In this document: piece by piece, positions 9,201 through 16,661 of the stretch
Numbering within the stretch: the stretch's first letter is position 1
Layout: every line of letters begins with the position of its first letter
Origin: Phoronis ovalis
Taxonomy: Eukaryota; Phoronida; Phoronidae
Assembly: GCA_028565635.1 (NCBI GenBank)
Contig: JAOXYB010107159.1
Coordinates: 1-16,661 of the forward strand
Length of the DNA: 16,661 nt
Direction: 5' to 3'
The notes under the pieces: model-generated
Seen by the model: only the letters and a program-made list of their open reading frames with translations
What the model was told of the DNA's origin: nothing
The model's database searches: none
Made by a program: the position numbers and the translations under genes

Positions 9201-9746
9201 AGAATTAATTTATACTTTAAGAAGTTGTCACAGAAGTATTTCCATAAAGTAAAATTAAGTAATATCCTTTCCTTATATCGAGAAAAGTCTAATAATGAAA
9301 CGTATAACGGATTCTTTCGTAATAATGCTACTGCAATGATGTTAAATTTTGATCAAAATAAGTCCCCTAAACCACTGCTACTCAAATCTGCAACATTAAT
9401 TAATAATGATTTTACGCGAATCAATCGGAGGTGTGGATATATTATCAAACGCTATTCAGATAAAAGATTCGGACTCGAAAGTTCGACACACGTAATTGGC
9501 TTGGGACTTACACAATATAGCAGTATACTATGTAACTTCTTGCATATAAAGCTCCTAACAAGGTTCCAAACAAATACTAAATTCAAGTCACTAAAAGCCA
9601 CCATCCAAGATCTTGTCATTCTAAAGACATTTCAGTATATCAGTAGCACTGGCTGCAGCGAGTGCGTTTCTTATGTCTGGAACTATTTTATTTTCAATCT
9701 TATATCCATTTTTGAAAATATCGCACCCTATTTGAATAGGGCTTGA
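9201..9746 (+). other. Unrecognised 182-codon stop-free stretch within the intron
   Basis: The frame is open from just after TGA at 9198-9200 to the TGA at 9744-9746. The first possible ATG is internal, so this is not a standard full ORF. With about two thirds A+T, stops should occur at roughly 7% of codons, so 182 open codons are unlikely by chance alone. The translation is rich in Asn, Ile, Lys, Leu and Ser, has scattered Cys pairs (a CSEC motif near residue 151) and an aromatic, hydrophobic C-terminal part (YVWNYFIFNLISIF), but I recognise no family. No good acceptor/donor pair bounds it. It may be a transposon- or gene-derived relic, a nested coding segment, or chance. Confidence 0.3.
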
Positions 9747-10975
9747 TCATTACATAAAAGTATCGATAAAAAATGCTTTCGGCGCGACATGTAGGGCAAA
9801 TGTTGGCTATCCGTATAATATAAGGGATTACAAGTTCTATTAACAACTGAATTGAGGCTAAGCTTTATTATTCACATGTGTGTTAATTAAAAATCAGACA
9901 GAATTGTGCGTTGGTGGATATAACAAGTTCATAAAAAATATAGCAATGCAAACTAAATGCTATGATTCTGTTTATCGTTTTTAACTATCTAAACATACTT
10001 TTTATTTTTTTTTGTGACTGATAACAGTAAAAGCGGCAGAGTAGAGTACCTAAATCGATTGGTTTCTAATATTTGCAAGAGAATAAAGCATATTAAATTA
10101 ACGCGCAAAATATTTACAATTTCTCCAAGATAAATATTAAACTATGCAATCTACTTATGCCAAGAAAGCCGTAAGAAAACAATGATAGGAGCTATTCAAA
10201 CTGATTCAAATTGCAAGATGCATTATTTGTTTTATTCAATATGAAACCTTGCAGAAAAGAAACCAGTGGATTTAAGTACCCTACATAGCCGTTTTAGGTT
10301 TTTTTAGATCGCAAAATAGAAAAAAGTATTTTTTAAAACGCTAAACAGATTGTTAGCATTTATTTGCATGTTCCTTAAAACATTTACAATGTTGTGACAT
10401 AACTACTAGTGTAGTCTAACTTGTAGATTTTTGATGTGTGTTTATACTGAACGTAATTTTGCAGGCGATATACTAATATAACACTTGGGATATAATTTTC
10501 TTTAGTATTCATGCTTTTGTCATTAAGTATGTATATTACTATAGGAATTAATTAGTTGAAGTAGTTCAATGAAACAAAATTAATATTCCTTTGATTCCAT
10601 TTGTTCAATTTTCTGATCTATCTACTTCTTATTGATTTTTTCCCTGTTTTTGGTCTATCATGGACATTTTGATTTTAAAAGCTTGAACATACAAATGTAC
10701 TGACTTGGAGCAGGTGCTTAATTGACGTACATCTGAATAACCTCCAGCTTGTATATATTCGAAGTGGCGCTTATTTAATACGTCATCAACACATACTTTT
10801 CGGAAATGATATATAATACATAAAACTTCTAAAAGAAGATTTACGAACATTGCAATGATTATATATGCAAATTTTCACAACTCTAATGCCACTTCGTATT
10901 TTGCAAGTTCTAAATGATATGCACAGCTAATGCTGTTACTTTATAATACTCAACAAAATGTCTTGCCATTTGTAG

Positions 10976-11070
10976 GACCAACAACAGTATCATTGAATTC
11001 TGCTTCTAGTAATGCGAACACTAACAAAACAGAGCTAGCTCGCAAAAATCTCCATGCAGCAACTACTTGA
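10976..11070 (+). other. Candidate alternative terminal exon of the receptor gene
   Basis: An acceptor-like GCCATTTGTAG ends at 10975. The first two bases, GA, would complete the split codon left by the 1970-2491 exon (giving Gly), then 30 codons follow and a TGA at 11068-11070. The predicted tail is polar (PTTVSLNSASSNAN and onwards, ending HAATT), rich in Ser, Thr and Asn, and is richer in GC than its flanks. Used as a last exon it would give a receptor ending after TM5, without TM6 and TM7. No downstream poly(A) signal was identified close by, so this rests on splice phase and open frame only. Confidence 0.25.
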
Positions 11071-11263
11071 AATTTTCTGCACATTTTTGGGAGCGGGGAA
11101 ATAGCAAATTTGTGACTGGAATATTTGATGGCTCCTTAGATAGCATTGGTTAAATAGTTCTGGCGTTTTAGTGGAGGATGACTGGTCTGGAGGGTGACAT
11201 TCAATTTCAGTATAATGGGGTTAGGAAGTGTTATTTATCTCATACGGTTTTAATTTATTGCAG

Positions 11264-11389
11264 TTGCCGTAGTGGTTGCCTTCTTTGTGTGTTGGGCACC
11301 TTATCATACACAAAGGCTAATGTCCCTCTACATCACCGAATGGACTGAAGAATTGTACAACATTCAAAAGAAACTATTTGATTTCTCAG
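11264..11389 (+). CDS. Peptide GPCR, exon with TM6 and third outside loop
   Basis: The acceptor is TTTATTGCAG ending at 11263; the donor is CAG|GTGAG at 11390. Two bases complete a Val codon with the g of the previous exon, 41 codons follow, and one g is left over. TM6 reads AVVVAFFVCWAPYHTQRLM, with the toggle-switch motif CWxP as CWAP at 11290-11301 and the His-x-Gln-Arg-Leu run typical of pyrokinin/CAPA/neuromedin U receptors. The charged loop after it (Glu, Thr-Glu-Glu, Lys-Lys) leads to Phe-Asp-Phe-Ser at the start of TM7. The 126-bp exon is far too short to be recognised by ORF length alone; phase and motif make it secure. Confidence 0.95.
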
Positions 11390-11695
11390 GTGAGACTAAA
11401 ATGAAAGAAAACATAAATACATAAAAGGTGCAAACCTCAAAGTTTCCTCGCTCAGTATTCCTGTACGCTGTATGTAGGTTTCATTTAGTAAAAATAACAG
11501 ATATATCTATGAACAAAAATTAAAACTAAAGACAGAGCCGATCATGGTGAGACTAAAAAGTACAACAAATTACATTGAATTAGTTTAATATTAGATAATT
11601 GAGAGACGTTTATATATTAATTATGGTGTTGTAATCATTGATGTGGTGCGTGTACCAATGCTAAAAGGTCATTATGATTTTTTAATATATTTCAG
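11390..11695 (+). other. Short intron (306 bp) before the TM7 exon
   Basis: It runs from GTGAGACT at 11390 to ATATATTTCAG ending at 11695. It splits the Gly codon that opens the TM7 segment after its first base. AT-rich, with no other feature seen. Confidence 0.93.
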
Positions 11696-12405
11696 GTGTG
11701 TTTTATTTAGTGAGCTCAACAGTGAATCCAATATTATATAATTTAATGTCGAAAAAGTATCGCAAAGCGTTTAAATTAACCATATGTAAATGTTTTCTAA
11801 AAAACGCTCCACCGGCAAACAGTAGAAGGCAGGTACTTTATAGTCATACTGGCCACTATACTCACACCACCGCGATTCACTCAGAAGTGCTTTCTAGAGA
11901 GAACAGTCCGAATAAATACGGAAAAGATGGGAATAGAAGCAGTATATTTAAAAGATTCTCAATTCTTAGCCGCCTCACAAAACAGTCAAGTTGCGGATCA
12001 TTATCGGGATCATTACCGGGGAGCCCACGAAGTCCACGTGAATCGTTGCTTAGCAACGGAAATTTAAACAACCATCGCAGTAGCCATAGTGATAGGACTC
12101 AGGCTATGAAAATGCACAGTCTTGAAAAGAGAACAAGTAAGGACAGTATTGGAAAAATAAGCAATGGTAGTAACTTTTCTATGGATGGCGACCACCGTTA
12201 TAACCAGCATATTCATGCCCACGAGAATGGAGTCCGCATTGAACCAGTAATAATGGAACAAGAAGCCAGTGATGCACTGCTATGTAAGGACAGTAATGAA
12301 AATAAAGTTGATAATACAGTAGATAAAGTTGATAGACCGCCCGCGTATGAAGACGTGTGTACATTACAAGAGCAAAAAATAAAAGAAGCAGAGACGTGTT
12401 TATAA
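11696..12405 (+). CDS. Peptide GPCR, last exon: TM7, helix 8, long C-terminal tail
   Basis: The acceptor is at 11695; the first two bases complete Gly, then 235 codons run to TAA at 12403-12405. TM7 holds STVNPILYNLMS (NPxxY at residues 10-14), then KKYRKAFK as helix 8 and Cys30/Cys32, possible palmitoylation sites. The tail of about 200 residues is long for this receptor group and is likely disordered: Ser-, Asn- and His-rich, with basic-Ser sites such as KRFS and RTSK, and the SP-rich run GSPRSPRES, all plausible kinase or arrestin sites. Residues 214-217 are PPAY (12337-12348), a PPxY ligand for WW domains such as those of Nedd4-type ubiquitin ligases. The last three residues, TCL, fit a class I PDZ ligand. 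The tail functions are inferences from short motifs. Confidence 0.95.
12044..12058. promoter_or_regulatory. Perfect 6+6 palindrome in the last exon, X-box-like
   Basis: CGTTGC and GCAACG are exact reverse complements separated by TTA. The arrangement resembles an RFX X-box with a 3-bp spacer but lies in coding sequence (Ser-Leu-Leu-Ser-Asn), so the base pattern may simply follow codon choice. It could also form a small RNA hairpin. Confidence 0.2.
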
Positions 12406-12600
12406 AATTGGAAGTGAGAGAGTTGATGACGCTCTACGTCACGATAATGAATTACTTTATATCTCAGGGTATACTTACTCATCAGCTTATCTGGGGTGCT
12501 TATAACTCCTTAGCGGCATTTGTTTTTTTCTGTGAGCGTCAATTACGATGTTGCGATACGTGTTCGATCTTAAGTTCAGTACAGGAATTGGTGTATGTCA

Positions 12601-12606
12601 AATAAA
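12601..12606 (+). terminator. Polyadenylation signal AATAAA (proximal)
   Basis: Canonical AATAAA about 195 bases after the receptor stop codon, followed by a T-rich stretch. Confidence 0.65.
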
Positions 12607-12654
12607 AGTGATAAGTTTATACTGTAAGAGCCTTCTGCATAAAAAAAATTGTAT

Positions 12655-12660
12655 AATAAA
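12655..12660 (+). terminator. Polyadenylation signal AATAAA (distal)
   Basis: A second canonical AATAAA 54 bases downstream of the first, followed by T/G-rich sequence (TGTATAGATTGTATATTG), as expected downstream of a cleavage site. Confidence 0.65.
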
Positions 12661-15600
12661 TGTATAGATTGTATATTGCTCATATAACAGAAGCATTCAA
12701 TGTATTTATAAGAAAACATATATGTTATCTTCAAACTAGTTCATTTCTTAACCCATCCTATGCAGCTAGAGAGGAACTCTTTAAATGAAAGTAAACCAAA
12801 TGTATACAGCTGAATACTCGGGTTGACTTAGCAGTTAATTAAGACAAAGTACACGGAAGCCGCAGCATCGCACGATTTAGATTCAAAACACCAGCTACAG
12901 TTCAATGACTATTTCACAAAATGGATTTGTCCTGGACTCTATGAGTATATTCCGCAATAGTTCGAGTTAATTCTTCTGGCCTGTTGTTATAGCAACAGAC
13001 GTGTCTCAAAACCAGTTATGACATATTGCTTTGGCAAATCAACAAAATTGATTAAATATGTATGAAAACCCACTGAGCCTTATCTTTTTTAGATTGGACT
13101 AAATTTACATATTTTTTTTTCTTTATCAGTAACCTTTTAACCAAAACGAAATGTCGTCATATGAACATCTATTTTGAGTTTTAAAGCTATTTACTTCGCA
13201 TCAGGCAAAAGGTGGTTTCAACAGAGTTTCAATTTGTTGCTTCCTAAATAAAAACGATGAATGCCCTCAATGTGAACGGTGACAAAGAAAACGACGTCTG
13301 ATTAGAAGTGTTACTATAGTTTATTTCAAGCCGGCGGTTATCACAATTAAAATAGGCAGAAGCATTTATCACAATATGGTTATATATAATATAAACTAAG
13401 CAAAGAGTTATTTAACATTGTTGTACCTGTAACATTCTAATACAATCAACAATGTTTCATTCGTACATTTCTTCAGAATCACATTGGTCCATATTATTTG
13501 GTCCAAAACACTATCAGAGATATTTTGCGTTCGTTCATACTTTGTCTTTTGGTTCGAGACGAAACATTGACATAATTGTGGGGATTGTAAAATATAATTA
13601 CCCAGAACAAAAAGATTGTCCCATTTTAATAGTACCCTTACGATGACGAGGGAAACATGACAACGTGCAAGATGATATACCCACCCCTTAAGAAACACAT
13701 TATTTAATAACTAAAAGTAGAATCGCTGATTACTGAATGAAATATCCCAAACCACCAGCTACTTCCGTTTGTGGGTAATCTAATTATCTGAATGTGATGC
13801 CAAGACAAAAAGACAAAATATAACGATAGGAGAGACAACAGTTACAGTTCCCTGCAAACTCAGTCTGAAATTGTTCTAACAAAATCAAATATCATGTACA
13901 TGTCAATTAAAGCTGTATAGCAAACATTGTTAATTCTATACTTTATCAGCTGGCTTGTACTGCATTATACATAAAGTGCGTCCAGTTAAGCATTGGCATA
14001 TATTATGCTTGCTGTATTTTCTAAAATTATCGCCCTGGGGGCATTTATAGATTCATTTTGTACTTCTGAAATGATTACTTTTTTGAAACCTTTTTTTTGT
14101 GAAGCACAACAAAATTTTAAATACATCTACCAATAAACAATAAGTGGGTAAATTGTATTTTAAACCCGCTGGGCTCAATTGCTTTTTTAAAGGCAAACAC
14201 ATTATCAGAAAAACCTTATCAAGAAACATTAACAGAAAAAGCCCTCAACAATGTATTAAAATGTAGTAACATATTTCTGTGCATTAATTCAAAGGGTCTT
14301 AAGAGGCCATTATTACAAAGAGGGTGAGTATTAATTAATTAATTTCACAAGAGGGGGGCTATAACAGGGGGCGATTATTAAAGAAAATACAATATACAGC
14401 ATATAGCAGGTGGAATATCAAGCTTTTAACTATGCTACTATCATATATCACATTTTTACTGATTTTTTTAAAAGCTGAATTGAGCTAAAAATATACTGAA
14501 GTTCAGGCTCTAATTTAAATAAGTATACCATGTAAGTTAAATGTTTCATTTAAGCTGAACTGTTTATATGGACAACATTCCATTTTTTGTGATTATATAA
14601 CAATATGGTAAATTTTAATGCTTCAAAAGCCATGTGAAGGAGCTTAAACATGCCAAAGCTTCTAGACAGTGGCAACGCACAATGTTGTAAGCCACGATAC
14701 TCTGCACCACAATATCGCGAAAGCTAGTAACAGGAGCAAGCAACAAATCTGCTCTAAAAATATAGAATTTACAATTCTTAATTATTAAAATAACAAATAT
14801 CTGTTAATTGTAAAAATATTGTCATGATTACAAAAAAATTGCATAGATCTGAATATATCTGCATAAATCCTGCATATATTGATATAGACAAACAAGTTTC
14901 AAACAGCAAACACTTGGGTGTTACTAAAACTTGTTCCAAAAAATTGTCTCCTCTACAAAAAATGATACACACAAAATATATCAAATAACACTTTGGCTAT
15001 GAGGCCTTTATCCCAATCCAGGCTATTGTTGTCTGTTTATATTTTGTATTAGCCTCCAACACACAAAATAATTCATAGATATAGAGATTATCAAATTCAG
15101 TACATATGGAATTCATTAAAAAAATGTCTCATTATAACATAAAAAAAAAATTAATCCTGTAACAATTTCTAAATATTTAGAACAGAACAAAACAGACTAC
15201 CACCTACATAATACATTGTCAGCTTCCTTGAACAGCATCAGACTCATCTGAAAGTCATATTTTAAACTAGCATATCCAAATATCCAATTAAAATTTGTGT
15301 TAGTTGTTAGTACTTAATAAGTAAAAGCCAAAGTTTCATGTACCAGTTTTGACAATTAAAGGCAATGAGGTGGTGTGTTGTTTCATCACTGCCAACAAGC
15401 AGAAAATAAACTGCACGAATAATTGTCTACTAGCATTAATATAGATATATACTATATCTTTTTTAAAACTACATAATATATACTAAATATTCATATACAA
15501 TGGTATGTTATACGGCACACTGTCTCCATACTTGACAACATACTCATAAGGAATGGCACAGTTTAAACATATATTATGGAAGCATATCAAAACAGTCATC

Positions 15601-15931
15601 TCTCAGCTAAAAACAAAACAATTCCTTATAATAATATGTGATTGTTTTAAATTTCTTAAACACCATGTCAAGTATAGTCTAAAAGCAAATATGACAGGCA
15701 AATTACTCAAGGTTACTGTGTCCAATTTTATCACCATGTGATCTTTGGAAAACAGTGACAGCCTCGATTAGTGATCAATTCTTGAAAAATACTCGCAATT
15801 CATAAAATTAGATTTTCTGACAAATATCTCCTGTTTTGTTTGATATGAAGATAAAATCTGGTTATCATTAAATGACTACTATGCTGTTTGGTCATTGGAT
15901 AATCTTTTAAGATTTGGAATGGCAGGTTCTG
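12661..15931. other. Downstream sequence without a recognisable gene
   Basis: AT-rich, with stops in all frames. The longest open stretches (for example 13408-13698 on the minus strand and the overlapping 13452-13646 on the plus strand) give translations I do not recognise. A G-rich patch at 14345-14372 next to an ATTA microsatellite (about 14330-14343) may mark a worn repeat. If the minus-strand exon candidate at 15932-15966 is real, the right part of this stretch would be its 3' UTR. Confidence 0.5.
12981..12998. promoter_or_regulatory. Inverted repeat CTGTTG-N6-CAACAG
   Basis: An exact 6-bp dyad with the spacer TTATAG; with one mismatch the symmetry extends across the whole 18 bp. It resembles a spaced X-box or a small hairpin and lies some 320 bp past the distal poly(A) signal. 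Confidence 0.2.
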
Positions 15932-15966
15932 TTACATTTCATCTTCAGCTACGACACCGGTTTTAG
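15932..15966 (-). other. Candidate minus-strand terminal coding exon
   Basis: On the minus strand a pyrimidine-bearing tract ending TTTTTACTATTGTAG precedes 35 bases: two bases of a split codon, then ten codons reading KTGVVAEDEM and TAA (stop at 15934-15932). An acidic C-terminus after a reasonable acceptor is the form of a last exon, and its 3' UTR would run leftward. The peptide is short and I do not recognise it, so chance is a strong alternative. No upstream partner exon was found between 15967 and the window end. Confidence 0.2.
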
Positions 15967-16452
15967 CTACAATAGTAAAAAGTTTTACTTAGAAAGTATA
16001 AAACAACAAATTAATCAGTCATAACATAACATAAAGCAAGCTGAGTTGTCTTTTTAAAAGTGTTTTCTACACCAGGAATGCATTTCCACCTCAAAATCAT
16101 CTATTTTCATCATTTGCTAATGATTAAAAAAAACTATCAGTTTGAATCTGTAGCAAGTTAACAGAATTCCTAGTTTCAGAGTTTTTGAATCGCTAGCTGT
16201 TTTTCAAAAAAACAAATTCTTATTTTGCAAGATCCTGATATTTGTTTCCCATTGTCATTATTTTTCTTTTCACTTATTATTGAAACTGCATATGGCTTTT
16301 GAGCAAACATAAGCTCCTAAAATGTACCCCTGGTATTACTGGCACATTGTATTTCCAGTGAAACCTCAAACAGCACACAGAAGTATAAGACTGTGCAGAG
16401 GTGTTGACATACATTTCAATCTTGACAAAAAAAAATCCCCGAAAACTATCCG

Positions 16453-16488
16453 TCATCCAAAATCATCTTCAGAATTTCTTTTTTTAGA
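16453..16488 (-). other. Second candidate minus-strand terminal exon
   Basis: On the minus strand, AG at 16490-16489 (context TGACTTCAG) precedes exactly 11 codons reading SKKRNSEDDFG and then TGA (16455-16453). The tract before it is not strongly pyrimidine-rich. The splice phase (0) differs from the candidate at 15932-15966, so the two could not follow the same upstream exon in a simple either/or way. Weak. Confidence 0.12.
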
Positions 16489-16561
16489 CTGAAGTCACTT
16501 CCAGTATTTTATATAAAATCCCACTAATGTAGTGTCTGCAAATGAAACTTTGAAGTTCAGC

Positions 16562-16661
16562 AGCCTCCCTTATGAAGATTACAGAAGTATAGTAGCCTCC
16601 CTGATGAAGATTACAAAAGTATAGTAGCCTCCCTGATGAAGATTACAAAAGTATAGTAGCC
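16562..16661. repeat. 32-bp tandem array running off the window end
   Basis: Units start AGCCTCCC at 16562, 16594 and 16626 (period 32), with a fourth beginning at 16658. The second and third copies are identical; the first differs at a few positions (TTATG for TGATG, ACAGAAG for ACAAAAG). The array continues beyond the window, so its full length is unknown. No link to a gene can be seen. Confidence 0.93.

Larger units (their letters stand above)
2492..11263 (+). other. Long intron of the receptor gene (8772 bp)
   Basis: The intron runs from GTAAGAA at 2492 to TTTATTGCAG ending at 11263 and interrupts the protein just before TM6, after the first base of a Val codon. Apart from the separate entries inside it, the stretches 2530-2780, 3085-3810, 4535-6560, 6735-8820, 8840-9200 and 9750-10970 are AT-rich with dense stops, and I see no recognisable gene, RNA gene or long repeat in them. 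Short AT palindromes occur but are expected in this composition. Confidence 0.85.
1970..12660 (+). other. Neuropeptide GPCR gene (neuromedin U/pyrokinin/CAPA receptor type), 5' end missing
   Basis: Gene-level entry joining the coding exons 1970-2491, 11264-11389 and 11696-12405 and the 3' UTR. Each visible junction has AG acceptor and GT donor, and each splits a codon after its first base (exon ends with g, next exon supplies two bases), so the frame is kept. The joined product has 451 complete codons and runs from just before TM3 to the C-terminus. TM1, TM2 and the N-terminus must come from one or more exons left of the window: the first visible exon begins with the last two bases (gt) of a split codon, most simply Gly, before Leu-Pro. 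The family is known to sense amidated neuropeptides at the plasma membrane, mostly through Gq; ligand and coupling here are inferred. Alternatives such as GHSR-like or TRH-receptor-like are less likely from the TM6/TM7 wording. Confidence 0.9.
12406..12660 (+). other. 3' UTR of the receptor gene
   Basis: AT-rich sequence between the stop codon and the second poly(A) signal. The true cleavage site is unknown; it is expected 10-30 bases after one of the two AATAAA hexamers. A frame at 12357-12605 is a shadow of the tail and UTR. Confidence 0.7.

Noticed and set aside
11877-12482. Several overlapping minus-strand open frames opposite the receptor tail
   Set aside because: They lie antisense to a securely identified exon, overlap one another in different frames and show no domain; they are shadows of the coding strand's composition.
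12357-12605. Plus-strand open frame across the stop codon and 3' UTR
   Set aside because: It is out of frame with the receptor and its translation resembles nothing; it is explained by the tail and UTR.
13408-13698. Opposed open frames on both strands (minus 96 codons, plus 64 codons)
   Set aside because: I recognised neither translation, and no poly(A) or splice context supports a small gene; kept only as a note.
1-16661. CRISPR array, bacterial operon, tRNA or rRNA genes
   Set aside because: No regularly spaced direct repeats with unique spacers, no cloverleaf or rRNA-like sequence was seen, and the gene structure is spliced and eukaryotic.

Overview
The window looks like nuclear DNA from an invertebrate animal. 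It is AT-rich (roughly two thirds A+T by eye). Coding segments are short and bounded by canonical GT/AG splice sites, introns are long, and dispersed repeats and simple-sequence arrays are scattered through it. Repeat style and the receptor type suggest a lophotrochozoan (mollusc, brachiopod or annelid-like), but this is inference; no marker in the window fixes the taxon. There is no sign of bacterial gene organisation.

One gene is clear. It runs on the + strand and encodes a class A (rhodopsin-type) peptide receptor of the neuromedin U / pyrokinin / CAPA receptor group. Three exons are visible: 1970-2491 (start of TM3 region through TM5 and loop 3), 11264-11389 (TM6 and loop 3 outside), and 11696-12405 (TM7, helix 8, a long cytoplasmic tail and the stop codon). 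Splice phases agree at both junctions and give 451 codons of continuous protein. The exon or exons for the N-terminus, TM1 and TM2 lie upstream of base 1. The two visible introns are very unequal: 8772 bp and 306 bp. Two AATAAA signals follow the stop codon, at 12601 and 12655.

Region by region. 1-1969 is intronic sequence upstream of the first visible exon; it holds a GC-rich palindrome cluster (901-943), an AT octamer array (1128-1151) and a well-delimited inverted-repeat element (1328-1796) with internal ~32-bp subrepeats. 2492-11263 is the long intron, with two further dispersed repeats (about 2782-3082 and 4231-4530), a possible frameshifted ABC-transporter relic (3813-4024), an exact 45-bp tandem duplication (6562-6651), a 15-G run (8822-8836), an unusually long unrecognised stop-free stretch (9201-9746) and a possible cryptic terminal exon (10976-11070). 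12661-16661 is downstream sequence without a convincing gene. It has two weak candidates for minus-strand terminal exons (15932-15966 and 16453-16488) and a 32-bp tandem array running off the right edge.

I found no previously undescribed multi-gene system here. The most useful leads are the receptor tail, which carries a PPxY motif and a possible PDZ ligand; the candidate alternative terminal exon before the TM6 exon; and the long intronic ORF.
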